Part shown: positions 43,501-54,000 of the stretch, in pieces | How the letters are laid out: each line of letters opens with the position of its first letter | Position numbering within the stretch: position 1 is the stretch's first letter | NCBI RefSeq assembly: GCF_029892605.1 | Contig: NZ_JARXWF010000011.1 | Span: 62,001 to 126,000 of the forward strand | Direction: 5' to 3' | DNA: 64,000 nt | From: Parabacteroides sp. PM6-13 | GTDB taxonomy: Bacteria > Bacteroidota > Bacteroidia > Bacteroidales > Tannerellaceae | Translations under genes and position numbers: made by a program | Notes under the pieces: generated by a model | What the model was told of the DNA's origin: nothing | Seen by the model: the letters and a program-made list of their open reading frames with translations, nothing else | The model's database searches: none

Positions 43501-44727
43501 CTACTGGAAAATCTTCTCAGCAAACAAGGTGAGATAGATACGCCAGTTACGCCATATATGCCCACCATCGGTTTCCAGGTATTCATATCTATACCCTTTG
43601 GAATCAAGGTATTTGCGATAGTTCGTGTTGGCATCAAACAGGAAATCGGTATTCCCTATGGCAATCCAGTATAGTTTCGGATTGGCTGCAAAAACAGCGG
43701 CTACCTCCTTACCAAACGTCGCATCCTCGTTCATTTGCTCCAACATATTCTTTTGCGGATCATTGTTTCCGCCCATAAAGATAGCTGCCGAGAACAAACC
43801 AACATAGTCGAACATAGTCGGATAGCGCTTGGTGATAGAGAACGAATGTCCTCCTCCCATGGAGAGTCCGCAAATGGCGCGGTTTTTCTTTCCTTTCAGC
43901 GTGCGGTAGTTTTTCTCTATATAATTCACCACGTCGGGGAAACTTTCTTCCATCGAGGCAACAGGCTTGGATGTGGCATGCCCCCTAAAGGAGGGTTTAT
44001 ACATGCCGTTCGAGCCTTCGCCCGGGGCTGCTTCGCTGTTGGTATTTCCGTTGGTCATTACAACAATCATTGGCTTTGCCTTTCCCATGGCAATCAGGTT
44101 ATCCATAATCTGCGAAGCACGGCCTAAGGTTGCCCATGCCTCTTCATCTCCGCCTGCGCCATGTAACAGATACAATACCGGATAACGCCCACCCTTCTCA
44201 TAACCGGGAGGCGTATAGACCGTCATCCGGCGCGACATCTTCAACGTCGGGCTCTCATACCATACTTTCGACACACTGCCATGCGGCACCTTGTTGACAC
44301 TGTATAAATCACCTTTATCGCCCGCCTCTTTTTCTATAATAAAGATATTCGTATAGGTAGCGATATCGCGACACATATAGACATTCGAGGGATCCAACTG
44401 ATCACGTCCATCCACGATGAATTTGTAAGAGTAAAGCTCAGGCGACAAGGAGCCGGTCGTATAGGTCCACACCCCATCATTCCCCTCTTGCAGATCAACA
44501 ACGAGATCTCTCTCCACCGGTCCCATAGGAGAATCCACTTTTTCTTTCGCCAGGAAATCGCCGGTAAGCTGTACCCGCACCGCCTTAGGAGCAAACAAGC
44601 GGAAAGTAACCGTTCCGTCTTCTTTTACTTCGGGCGATACCAGATCATTCCCGCCAAACAAAGCCTGCTGCGACCAGGCCTGTGTAAAGACCAATAAACA
44701 CACTAAAGAAACAATGATTTTTTTCAT
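43501..44727 (-). CDS. Exported esterase, CE1/esterase D-like with N-terminal E-set domain
   Basis: A 408-residue secreted or periplasmic alpha/beta hydrolase. A signal peptide (MKKIIVSLVCLLVFTQAWSQ) is followed by a CBM48/E-set module (about residues 30-130: DGTVTFRLFAPKAVRVQLTG). The esterase domain has RYPVLYLLHGAGGDEEAW, the nucleophile in ICGLSMGGGHSF (about residue 290), FLFDANTNYRKYLDSKG and the catalytic His in ETDGGHIWRNWR (about residue 392). Homologues remove feruloyl or acetyl groups from plant xylan and similar glycans. It lies downstream of the GH3 gene on the same strand, with a hairpin between them. Confidence 0.9.
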   Translation of the reverse strand: MKKIIVSLVCLLVFTQAWSQQALFGGNDLVSPEVKEDGTVTFRLFAPKAVRVQLTGDFLAKEKVDSPMGPVERDLVVDLQEGNDGVWTYTTGSLSPELYSYKFIVDGRDQLDPSNVYMCRDIATYTNIFIIEKEAGDKGDLYSVNKVPHGSVSKVWYESPTLKMSRRMTVYTPPGYEKGGRYPVLYLLHGAGGDEEAWATLGRASQIMDNLIAMGKAKPMIVVMTNGNTNSEAAPGEGSNGMYKPSFRGHATSKPVASMEESFPDVVNYIEKNYRTLKGKKNRAICGLSMGGGHSFSITKRYPTMFDYVGLFSAAIFMGGNNDPQKNMLEQMNEDATFGKEVAAVFAANPKLYWIAIGNTDFLFDANTNYRKYLDSKGYRYEYLETDGGHIWRNWRIYLTLFAEKIFQ

Positions 44728-44762
44728 ATAATTACTTTTTAGAAATGAGACAAAGGCAAGAG

Positions 44763-44800
44763 GAGCCGTATCTTATGATTTGATCATAAAGATACGACTC
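44763..44800 (-). promoter_or_regulatory. Hairpin between the GH3 and esterase genes
   Basis: A near-perfect stem, GAGnCGTATCTT and ATGAT pairing with ATCAT and AAGATACGnCTC, with a short loop. No T-run follows on the minus strand, so it looks more like a processing or attenuation hairpin than a terminator. Confidence 0.55.
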
Positions 44801-44834
44801 TTACTTACATCAACAAATTATAGAATAACACGTA

Positions 44835-47168
44835 TCAATACTCATTTAATTCCATATCCGGACGCAACACATCATTTACCTTTTGTGTAAACTCTTTCGA
44901 GAGGGTATAACTGCCTGTTGCGCGCACATCTTCCACAGAAGCGCCAAACTTCACGGTGTATTGACCCTTTGCGCTTACCCAGCTTTGAATCGCTTCGTCG
45001 AAAGAGGCCAGATCATAATTAGACACCTTAAAGGTCAACGTCTGGCTTTCACCCGGTTGTAAAAGTTTGGTTTTGGCAAACGACTTAAGCTCGGTGGCCG
45101 GCTTCTTCAAACCACCCTTCGGAGCGGATACATATAATTGCACCACCTCTTTGCCTGCCGTTTTACCGGTATTGGTCACGACAATGCTGGCGGTAAATCC
45201 ATTTCCGGTCGCTTTTACAGTAGCTTTACTATAGGCGAAATTAGTATAGCTCAACCCATAGCCAAACGGGTAAGACACCGCTTTGTTTACCGTATTAAAA
45301 TAGCGATAACCCACATTGATACCCTCTTGGTGAAGCGTATAATCTACATTCTTCCTCGGATCGCGCTGGCGCGGGAATAACGGGTCATTAGCTGCGGACA
45401 CCAGGTTAATCGGATAATTCAACGAAGAGGGATGATCCATCGCCGCGATCGGGAAGGTCATAGTCAGTTTCCCGGAGGGGTTCTCTTTGCCTACCAACAC
45501 ATCCGCTACCGAGTTGCCCCCCTCCTGTCCGGGCTGCCATGCCAACAGGATCGCATCGGGCTGGCTCTTCCAAGAGGCTGTCTCAATCACACCACCGGTA
45601 TTGATAATCACCACTACCCGTTTCCCTTCTGCATGGAAGGCATCGCAGATATCGTCTAATAATTGACGTTCCACATCCGTCAGGTTGAAATCGTCTTCAA
45701 TCACGCGGTCACCCCCTTCACCGGCTTGTCGGCCGATAGTTAATATTGCGATATCAGCTTCTTTGGCCTGTTTGTCGATGGCCGTTCTGGAAACACTCAT
45801 TTCAGGCAAAACAGCTTTTCCCCAACGCCAGCCACCAGGAAGTCTGTCGCTTTCGATTTTTGACTCCTGATAAGCTTTGTATTTTGTGTACAGGTCTTTA
45901 ATACTTTCCGTCACGCTCAGGTTTACATTCGTCAAACCCTGCATCAGGTCAATCACATAAGGCTTATTCACATTACCCGATCCGGTTCCTCCGGCGATGA
46001 AATCGTATGAGGTAATACCAAACAGAGCTACATTTTTAATACCTTTCAGTGGCAGAGTAGCCTCCTCATTTTTGAGCAACACCATGCCTTCGGTAGCCGA
46101 TTGGCGGGTAATAGCGGCATGTTCTTTCAACGCTGGTTTATTGCTGTATTTATATCCTTTGAAGCGTGGGGTCTTCACGATATATTCCAAGATTCGCTTT
46201 ACACAGATATCCACCTCTTCGATAGCCAATTCCCCACTTTTCACTTTGGCTACAATCTCTTCACTCTGTTCGGGCATACCCGGTTCCATCAGGTCGTTAC
46301 CGGCCTGTACCTGAGCCACCGTATTGCGCTTACCGATCCAGTCGGTCATCACAATACCGTCGAATCCCCACTCATCGCGCAAGACCGTAGTCAACAATTC
46401 TTTGTTCTCCTGGGTCAGCGGACCGTTCAGTCTATTATAGGACGACATCACTGTCCAAGGCGCACTCTCCTTCACGGCTATTTCAAACCCTTTCAAGTAG
46501 ATCTCGCGCAAGGCACGCTGGGATACCACCTCATTCACGCCCGTGCGGTTGGTTTCCTGGCTATTGGCAGCATAATGTTTAAGGCTTACCCCTACCCCAT
46601 TGCTTTGTACCCCTTTCACATAGGCCGTAGCGATCAGCCCGGTCACAATAGGATCTTCGGAATAATATTCAAAATTACGTCCGCAAAGAGGAGAACGATG
46701 GATATTCATACCCGGAGCTAACAACACATCGGCTCCATATTCCAATACCTCTTCACCGATAGCCTTGCCTACCGCCTCTACCAGGTTCACATCCCAGGTC
46801 GACGCCAAGGCTGTACCCACCGGGAAGCCTGTTCCGTAATAGGTGTTGGGATCATTCGGGCGAGTAGGCGAAATACGTATACCGGCCGGTCCATCTGCCA
46901 ATACCGTAGGAGGAATACCTAAGCGCTCTATGCCCTGGGTCGTACCGGCCGCCCCCGGAACCAAAGCCTGCGTACTGCCTACCGTACTACTGTTTCCTCC
47001 GCCGAACGATTCATTACGCCCGCCAACCAATAGGCGCGCCTTTTCTTCCAGCGTCATGGCTTTGACTATTTCATCCACATTATTCTCTTGTAATTTTAAC
47101 TGCTGGGCATTGGCCTGGCCAACCCCTAACAACAGGCATGCACTTAGTGCAAAAGCATAAATTTTCAT
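44835..47168 (-). CDS. Beta-glucosidase, glycoside hydrolase family 3
   Basis: A 777-residue exported GH3 enzyme. A signal peptide (MKIYAFALSACLLLGVGQAN) precedes the N-terminal barrel with PPTVLADGPAGIRISPTRPN, LLAPGMNIHRSPLCGRNFEY, SLKHYAANSQETNR and the nucleophile Asp in FDGIVMTDWIGKRN (about residue 275). The C-terminal sandwich has TRQSATEGMVLLKNE and AILTIGRQAGEGGDR. A fibronectin type III-like domain with SYPFGYGLSYTNFAY closes the protein. It hydrolyses terminal beta-linked glucose or related sugars. It sits upstream of the esterase and opposite the rhamnosidase PUL. Confidence 0.95.
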   Translation of the reverse strand: MKIYAFALSACLLLGVGQANAQQLKLQENNVDEIVKAMTLEEKARLLVGGRNESFGGGNSSTVGSTQALVPGAAGTTQGIERLGIPPTVLADGPAGIRISPTRPNDPNTYYGTGFPVGTALASTWDVNLVEAVGKAIGEEVLEYGADVLLAPGMNIHRSPLCGRNFEYYSEDPIVTGLIATAYVKGVQSNGVGVSLKHYAANSQETNRTGVNEVVSQRALREIYLKGFEIAVKESAPWTVMSSYNRLNGPLTQENKELLTTVLRDEWGFDGIVMTDWIGKRNTVAQVQAGNDLMEPGMPEQSEEIVAKVKSGELAIEEVDICVKRILEYIVKTPRFKGYKYSNKPALKEHAAITRQSATEGMVLLKNEEATLPLKGIKNVALFGITSYDFIAGGTGSGNVNKPYVIDLMQGLTNVNLSVTESIKDLYTKYKAYQESKIESDRLPGGWRWGKAVLPEMSVSRTAIDKQAKEADIAILTIGRQAGEGGDRVIEDDFNLTDVERQLLDDICDAFHAEGKRVVVIINTGGVIETASWKSQPDAILLAWQPGQEGGNSVADVLVGKENPSGKLTMTFPIAAMDHPSSLNYPINLVSAANDPLFPRQRDPRKNVDYTLHQEGINVGYRYFNTVNKAVSYPFGYGLSYTNFAYSKATVKATGNGFTASIVVTNTGKTAGKEVVQLYVSAPKGGLKKPATELKSFAKTKLLQPGESQTLTFKVSNYDLASFDEAIQSWVSAKGQYTVKFGASVEDVRATGSYTLSKEFTQKVNDVLRPDMELNEY

Positions 47169-47229
47169 TGTACTATATTTAAGATTACTACATGTATGAA
47201 TTCTCCTTGGGAAAGAACTACGAGTGCAA

Positions 47230-47237
47230 CAAATGTA
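47230..47237 (-). promoter_or_regulatory. Possible -7 element for the GH3 gene
   Basis: TACATTTG on the minus strand fits TAnnTTTG, 61 bases upstream of the GH3 start. The -33 box is not clear. Confidence 0.4.
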
Positions 47238-47428
47238 ATTAACAAAAAAGGGGTATATAGGTTAGAAACGTATATTAGACAGGAAATAGTAACCATTCGT
47301 TTTATTTAACACATTACAAATCAATCGCTTGTCTTAAGCCAATAGTAAACAGGGTTGAAGCCCGTTTTTAGCCTATACCTTGAGACACAAACTCTATTTT
47401 TGCCCTCCCCCCTCCTGCCCGGTTATTG

Positions 47429-47581
47429 GGTAGGGAGTGCCTAGGGGGTGCCTACGTACTGCCTACGTACTGTCTACGTACTGTCTACGTACTGTCTACG
47501 TACTTTTTACGTACTTTTTATATAGGCACTATGTAGGCACTATATAGGCACTATATAGGCACTCCCTAGACACCCCCTAAA
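47429..47581. repeat. 11-base tandem repeats in two families, forming an imperfect inverted repeat
   Basis: The left half holds about four to five copies of an 11-base unit TACGTACTGTC. The right half holds three copies of an 11-base unit AGGCACTATAT. The outer ends (GGGAGTGCCTAGGGGGTGCC and GGCACTCCCTAGACACCCC) are imperfect reverse complements, and TACGTA is itself palindromic. The block lies in a 718-base gene-free interval (47169-47886) between the divergent GH3 and DUF6377 genes; apart from promoters, the rest shows nothing recognisable. Confidence 0.85.
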
Positions 47582-47845
47582 TACTATTAAAACGTAAGCT
47601 AATCACCCTATATACAGCCCGATTTCTCGGTCTACTCCTATCGAAAAGAGTCTTATTTCGGAAAATTAATTACTTTTTGATAGTGAGAAAAATGCGAATT
47701 TTAAGCCTCATTTTATCATTTATTAACATATAACCCGATTTAAGGTCATTTTTCAGCGAAAATATAGGAGAAATTATACAGTCCTGTCGGACGTATATAA
47801 AAACAAAACAAGTCAAATGCGCGGAATAGTTACAAGGATTATTAT

Positions 47846-47853
47846 TATATTTG
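47846..47853 (+). promoter_or_regulatory. -7 element for the DUF6377 regulator gene
   Basis: TATATTTG lies inside the 13-base string TATTATATTTGTC, which recurs upstream of the GH30-like gene at 49790. No consensus -33 box is present. Confidence 0.55.
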
Positions 47854-47886
47854 TCAACCATAGTTATTGTAACCTTAAGAAAGAAC

Positions 47887-49617
47887 ATGATGAAAAAAGC
47901 CATGATTCTACTCACTATTATTTGTTTATTATGTGCCTGTAGCTGTAGCCCTACCCCTCATTCCCAGACGGAAGGGAGGGAATATCTGAGTAGGTTGGAC
48001 TCGGCCTTAAACCGAAAAGAGGAGTATAGACGAATCCTTGACAATAAATTAGTGGAACTCAAACAGAAAGCCTCCCAACCTCAAAGCTTAGAGGCAAGTT
48101 ACTTCTACAATAAATTAATTTACGAAAACTATTATTCCTTTTCATACGATTCAGCCCTATTTTATATAGAAAAGAACTATGCATTGGCATCGCAACATGA
48201 TAAAACCGACCGGATAGTCGAGTGTTATCTTGCCAAAGCCAAGGTATATTCCGCTATCGGACTATTAGACGAGGCCTATGAGGTATTGGATAAAGCCCGG
48301 CAGCTCCCCATGTCTCGGGAGATTAAATTAGAGTATTATGTTCAACAACTTTACTATTGGTCGCAGCGCTCTATCTACTATAATTCTCCTTTACTGGATG
48401 AGGTACATGCTTACGGCGATTCTCTGATGACTATTGAAACAAACCAATCCTCTCCTTACTACCTATGGGGGCGTTTCTGGAACGAAACAGACGCGGAGAA
48501 AAAGCCGGAGGTATGTCGTATGCTTAGGGAGCGGGTGGATACAATGGAGGCAGATGATTTATGGTATGCTCAATTATGCTTCGCTACCGGGATTCTGTCA
48601 AGTGCAACAGGCGACAGCGAGAATATGTTGAAGTATTATGTCAAAGGGCTTTGTGCCGATATCTCACGGGTGAACAGAAACCTGCCCTCCCTGCTCATTG
48701 TAGCGAGTTATGCGCGTGAAATAGACGAATTGGTCTATGCCAATCGCTTTATGAAAGCCTATATGGGGATGCTAAACGATTACCCTGACCGTGTACGGGG
48801 CGGCACAATACATGTGCCCATTATGCGACTATACGACTCAACCGTGGCGCATCTGGAAGAGGAGGCCAAAAAGCGTAACGCCTTTATAGGGGGCATTGCG
48901 GCAATGGCTTTCATTCTTTTGATCTTATTAGTCTTTGTATATATGCTTTTTAAAAAGCAACTCAAATTGCGGAAACAGTTGAGCCAAAGCAACCGGGAGT
49001 TGGATGTAAACCTGCAATTACTTTCCGAACATCAGAAGGAATTGCAGATTGCCCATGACTCCTTAAGTGAGAGTAGCAAGCAATTGGTTGAAGTCAATGA
49101 GCGGTTGCAGGAAGCCAGTTTCCTGAAAGAGGAGTATATCGGGAAGCTTTTTGCCGTTTGTTCCGATTACCTGGAGAAGATCGTCAACTTCCGGAAGAGT
49201 ATTCATCGCAAGCTGAAAGCGAAGCAATACGATGACTTACTTAAGATGACAGCCCCCAACGACTCCACGATGAGCAATGAGATGAAGGAGTTCAACAACC
49301 ATTTTGACAGCATCTTCCTGAGTATCTTCCCCAACTTCCTGGAAGAGCTCAACACCCTGCTCAAGCCGGAAGAGCATATCGTGGTGCGCAATGAGGAGAA
49401 GTTGAATACGGATATTCGTATCTATGCCTTGGTTCGGCTGGGGATCAACAACAGTGTGAAGATTGCCAAAATATTAGGCGTATCGCCACAAACGATTTAT
49501 AACAGCCGTATGAAGATGCGTGGCCGGATTATTGCTTCGGAAGAGGAGTTCATCCGGCAGGTGCGTAAAATTGGTGGTTGGAAAGCCCCTGATGAGCCTC
49601 TACCGGAGGAGTTCTGA
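47887..49617 (+). CDS. DUF6377-type membrane-spanning transcriptional regulator
   Basis: A 576-residue regulator. The ATG at 47887 starts a hydrophobic signal (MMKKAMILLTIICLLCACSC); a second ATG follows immediately. Residues about 50-320 form a helical TPR-like sensor region (DKARQLPMSREIKLEYY). A TM helix is near residue 335 (GIAAMAFILLILLVFVYMLF). A cytoplasmic coiled coil follows (RKQLSQSNRELDVNLQLLSE), then a C-terminal helix-turn-helix (RLGINNSVKIAKILGVSPQT, then IYNSRMKMRGR). Such regulators sit beside SusC/SusD loci and respond to breakdown products of the glycan. It is upstream of the PUL on the same strand. Confidence 0.88.
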   Translation: MMKKAMILLTIICLLCACSCSPTPHSQTEGREYLSRLDSALNRKEEYRRILDNKLVELKQKASQPQSLEASYFYNKLIYENYYSFSYDSALFYIEKNYALASQHDKTDRIVECYLAKAKVYSAIGLLDEAYEVLDKARQLPMSREIKLEYYVQQLYYWSQRSIYYNSPLLDEVHAYGDSLMTIETNQSSPYYLWGRFWNETDAEKKPEVCRMLRERVDTMEADDLWYAQLCFATGILSSATGDSENMLKYYVKGLCADISRVNRNLPSLLIVASYAREIDELVYANRFMKAYMGMLNDYPDRVRGGTIHVPIMRLYDSTVAHLEEEAKKRNAFIGGIAAMAFILLILLVFVYMLFKKQLKLRKQLSQSNRELDVNLQLLSEHQKELQIAHDSLSESSKQLVEVNERLQEASFLKEEYIGKLFAVCSDYLEKIVNFRKSIHRKLKAKQYDDLLKMTAPNDSTMSNEMKEFNNHFDSIFLSIFPNFLEELNTLLKPEEHIVVRNEEKLNTDIRIYALVRLGINNSVKIAKILGVSPQTIYNSRMKMRGRIIASEEEFIRQVRKIGGWKAPDEPLPEEF

Positions 49618-49743
49618 GGTTACAACAACCTTACCAACGATAAAAAGTAAACCGCACGCACACAAACACTTACACTAACCAAAACCTTACTAACTTTCTT
49701 AAGAAGCGTATTACTACCCCAAACAACCCCTTAACGCCTCTAT

Positions 49744-49751
49744 TATATTTG
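49744..49751 (+). promoter_or_regulatory. -7 element of the SusCD operon
   Basis: TATATTTG, in the same TATTATATTTGTC context as the regulator's promoter, 40 bases upstream of the GH30-like gene. The missing -33 box is consistent with an activator-dependent promoter. Confidence 0.55.
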
Positions 49752-49790
49752 TCTTAGCGTTTGCTACCAGACTAAATAATAATAGACCTC

Positions 49791-50957
49791 ATGAATTACA
49801 CACGGTTGTTTTGGCTTCTCCTGATCGGTTTGTTCTTCTCCTGCGAAGAACAGACACTGATTCGTGAGTGGGTCAGTTCAACCGAAAGCAATACATGGCA
49901 GGAGGTACTACCGAACGAAACGGATGCGACCTCCCCCGCGACCTCAACCATCAGTCTAAACAGCAAGAACGCAGGGCATCAGCTAAAAGGCTTTGGCGCC
50001 AGTTTCTATGCGTTGGGATGGGAATCACTCAATAAACTATCGTCCACCGACAAAGCCTCTGTCTTAGCAGAGTTTTTCACGCCCGGCACCGGCGCTAACT
50101 TCACCGTAGCGCGGATCCCCATGGGTGCGGATCATTTCAGTTCCGATTGGCATTCATACGACGAGGTGGAGGGCGACTTCGACCTGCGCTATTTCTCCAT
50201 CGAACAGGACGAAAAAGCACTTATCCCTTTCCTGCAAGAGGCGATGCATAAAAACCCCAACCTGATCGTATGGGCCTCTCCCGGCGTTCCTCCCTCGTGG
50301 ATGATAGAGGACAAATTATTTATCACCGAGGAGCTCTACCTGCAGGCCTATGCCTCCTACTTTGCTAAGTATATTGATGCCTACCGACTGAAAGGGATTC
50401 CTATCAGCCGGATCACCCCACAGGATGAGTTTCATCCTTCCACTTACACACTGACTCCGTCCGGCCTGGCTCAGTTTATTCGGGTATTAAAGCCCAAGAT
50501 GACAGAAAGAAAGGTTGCGCTCTATTGGGGAAATCAACCCAAAGAGGGCGAGGGAGAAAATGATCGGGAAAGGGCTTTCCTTTTGTGGAATCAGATAAAA
50601 CATTCCCTAAAACAGGGTGATGATATCTATGCCTATGGCTCCCTCTCTTTACCCAAAAAGGAGGTGTCGCAAAACGCCTTAGTGGTCGTGGATGAAGCAA
50701 CCAAGAGTTATGAGTTCACACTTGATTATTATTTGATGAAACATATCAGCCATTATGTGCAACCCGGTGCCCGGTTGTTGTCCATAACGGATGAGAGCTA
50801 TCAGGATGCCCTGGCTTTTATCAATCCGAACAAAAGAGTCGTGGTGGTATCAGCTAATCAAACAGAGCAACCTATAACACTCCAACTGGATATCGATGGA
50901 AGGCAACAAGTGGCCACTATGCCTCCCTATTCATTCCATACATGGGTGTGTCGATAA
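49791..50957 (+). CDS. GH30-like lipoprotein, apparently lacking the second half of the catalytic barrel
   Basis: A 388-residue exported protein (MNYTRLFWLLLIGLFFSCEE, lipobox Cys near residue 18). The first half matches GH30 glucosylceramidase/endo-1,6-beta-glucanase: HQLKGFGASFYALGWESLNK, FTVARIPMGADHFSSDWHSY, IVWASPGVPPSWM and the acid/base region ISRITPQDEFHPST (Glu near residue 210). After TERKVALYWGN (about residue 245) the sequence passes within about 45 residues to the C-terminal beta-domain (LDYYLMKHISHYVQPGARLL). Complete enzymes have roughly 100 residues more here, including the nucleophile Glu. It may be inactive or glycan-binding. It precedes SusC by 52 bases. Confidence 0.78.
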   Translation: MNYTRLFWLLLIGLFFSCEEQTLIREWVSSTESNTWQEVLPNETDATSPATSTISLNSKNAGHQLKGFGASFYALGWESLNKLSSTDKASVLAEFFTPGTGANFTVARIPMGADHFSSDWHSYDEVEGDFDLRYFSIEQDEKALIPFLQEAMHKNPNLIVWASPGVPPSWMIEDKLFITEELYLQAYASYFAKYIDAYRLKGIPISRITPQDEFHPSTYTLTPSGLAQFIRVLKPKMTERKVALYWGNQPKEGEGENDRERAFLLWNQIKHSLKQGDDIYAYGSLSLPKKEVSQNALVVVDEATKSYEFTLDYYLMKHISHYVQPGARLLSITDESYQDALAFINPNKRVVVVSANQTEQPITLQLDIDGRQQVATMPPYSFHTWVCR

Positions 50958-51009
50958 GAAGACGCGAAGAGCGATATATTGTTTATTAACTTTAAGTTTA
51001 TTATTAATC

Positions 51010-54000
51010 ATGAAAAGAAAAAATCATTCATTCAGGCTATGGTCTGTGATTTTGTTTTTGTGTGCCAGCTCATCCTTATGGGCTCAACTGACTGTCAAGG
51101 GTCTGGTGCAAGATGCCAATCAGGAACCTATCATTGGTGCCAATGTACTGGAGGTGGGGACTATGAATGGGGTAACGACCGACATTGACGGATTATTTAC
51201 CCTCACAGTGAGTAATGGGGCAAATCTGCAGTTCTCGTATGTAGGTATGCAAACCCATGTAGAGAAAGCGGCAGCCAACATGACTATCACGATGCAGGAA
51301 GACAGCGAGTTGCTTGATGAGGTCGTGGTAGTGGGTTATGGTACGACCAAACGTAAGAACTTTACCGGTTCGGTCTCTACCTTCAAAGTATCCGAAGGCG
51401 GGGTGGCCCTGACAGCTCCTAACAGTGCGTTGGATATGTTGCGTGGTATTGCGCCCGGTTTATCCATGTCGCAATCGGGTGTAGCAGGTGCCAGCGCCAG
51501 CATTCAGATCCGTGGTCAGAAATCCATCAATGGTGGCAGCGATCCGTTGATCGTACTGGATGGTGTCATCTTCAAAGGCTCTATCAATGATATCAGTCCC
51601 GATATCGTGGAGTCGATGAGCGTTATGAAAGATGCGACTTCGTTAGCTGCTTATGGTTCCCAGGCTGCCAACGGGGTGATTATGATCACCACCAAAAAGG
51701 GCGAAAAGGGTAAACCGATGATCAACTTCCGCGGCTCCATCTCTTTGTCAGAATCCAACTACAAACCCGATATTCGTGACGGATACGAATACATTGACCT
51801 GATCAATGCACGTACCGGCCGCGAAGCAGGTGATATCTCCTGGATGGGCGATTTGGAAAAGGCCAACTACGAAAAGGGAGAATGGACAGACTGGTATGAC
51901 TTCGTGTCGCAAACCGGTGTTCGTCAGGACTACGCTTTGAATATCTCCGGTGGTACAGACAATATGGATTATCTGGTAGGGGCTTCTTATATGGACAATA
52001 AGAACTTTATCAAAGGGAATACGTTTGTGCGGGAAACGGTAAACGCACGCGTGAACACAAAGATTACCAAATATATAAGAGCCGGATTGAACTTCAACTT
52101 TGCCAATATGGAAATGGATGGTATCCGTCCTTCCTACAACCGTTATTACTCTCCATGGGGTGAGCCTTATATGGAAGATGGCAAAACATTACGTAAGCAT
52201 ATATTAGGTGCCAAAGAGCCGACTACGTTCAACCCGTTATGGGGGGTAGACGATGGTGGTGTGGATGCCGAAACACGTATCAATTCGATCACCCTGGGGG
52301 GAGAAATAGAGGTGAAGATCCCCTATATTGATGGATTGAGTTATAAACTGACCGGTAGCTATACCAACCGTAATATCAACAGCCGCCGTTTCAACTACGA
52401 AAAATATTATGTGAACGAAGGCGAGCCTTATACATCTGATTCTTTTGACAAACATTTGAATCAGGCAAATGGCTATATGAGTGCCAACAAGAATATTTCA
52501 TACGTTTTCGATAATATCTTGACCTATACGCGTGAATTTGGCGATCATTTCCTCAATGCTACCTTGGTGTACACACGCGACTCCAACCGCTCGGAAGGCA
52601 ATCAGGTGGATGGCTCCGACTTTGCTGCCATTGGTAATACGACACTTGGTTTTTACGGCTTGAATAATGCTTCTTCTCAAAAAATCAGTGAGATCAGCTA
52701 TACCCTCCACAACAACGTAGGTTATCTGGGACGTGCAAGCTACTCTTTCAAAGACACCTATCATTTCAATGCCTCTGTTCGTCGCGACGGTAGCTCAGTC
52801 TTTGGTGCGGATAAGAAATGGGGGACTTTCCCGGCTGTAGGGGTAGCCTGGACCATCTCGAACGAGAAATTCTGGAGCAAAATCCCTTGGATGAGTGATA
52901 CAAAGCTGAAGGCTTCCTGGGGTAAGAACGGTAACCAGTCCCTGCGCCCTTATGGAACGCTATCAACAGTAACGATGGGTAAATCAGGCGGATATACCTA
53001 TTACTTCGGTGGAACTCCTTATTTCGCTCAATCATTGGCCACTTTAGGTAACCCACTACTGGGTTGGGAAACAACCACCTCTTGGAACTTTGGTGTAGAA
53101 ACAGACTTCCTGAAAGGCCGCTTGCATTTCGAACTCGATGCCTATACCGCTCAGACGACCGACCAGATCTTCAACCGTACGATCCCGGTAATGGGCGCAG
53201 GTATCTCCTCACAGTCCTCTACGATGGGACAGATCAACAACTGGGGGATTGAGTCGACTCTGCGCTCTATAAACATGAAAACAAAAGACTTTATGTGGAC
53301 CACTACCCTGTCATTCACCATGAATCGCAGTATTCTGCACGAGCTTTATGGAGACGGGAAAGACGATATCACTAACAACCTCTTCTTGAATAAGTCGTTA
53401 GGAGCTATCTACGGGTATGAGTGGATTGGCATTATCCAGCAGGATGCAAAAGGCGATGCCTATATAGCTGCCAACGGTGGTAACTACGGAGACCCGATGT
53501 ATGCCAATATCGACAATAGCGAAGATGGTAAGATCACGCCGGAAGACCGCAAGGTACTGGGTTACGACAAAGAAAACTTCCGTTTAAGCCTGGCTAATAC
53601 CATCAGCTGGAAAAACTGGTCGCTCTATTTCTTATTCAACGGAGCATTTAGCGGTGGAGGCTACGGTGTAGCGGCTAACAACAACGCTTTTGTTTCTTTC
53701 GAAAACATGGCATGGAACAATACGGAAGACCACCCCTGGTGGACACCGGAAAACAAAACAAACAAATACCTTAGCCCGAATGGCGATACATCTAAGTTTG
53801 TTGGTTTGCAGTCGTATGGTTTTGTTCGCTTGCAAGACCTGAACATCTCATACAATTTCAGAAGCCCATGGCTGAAGAAGATGGGTGTAGCTCAGTTGCA
53901 ACTCTATGCGTCAGGCAGTAACCTGTTTTTCATCGCTCCGGGATGGGACTTCAGTGATCCGGAGGTACGCAGCAGTCGTTCGCAACAGCTTCCTCGTTCG

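Noticed and set aside
47429-47581. CRISPR array
   Set aside because: Repeat units are 11 bases in direct tandem with no spacers, and no cas genes are present. The arrays at 5.6 and 32.9 kb fail for the same reason.
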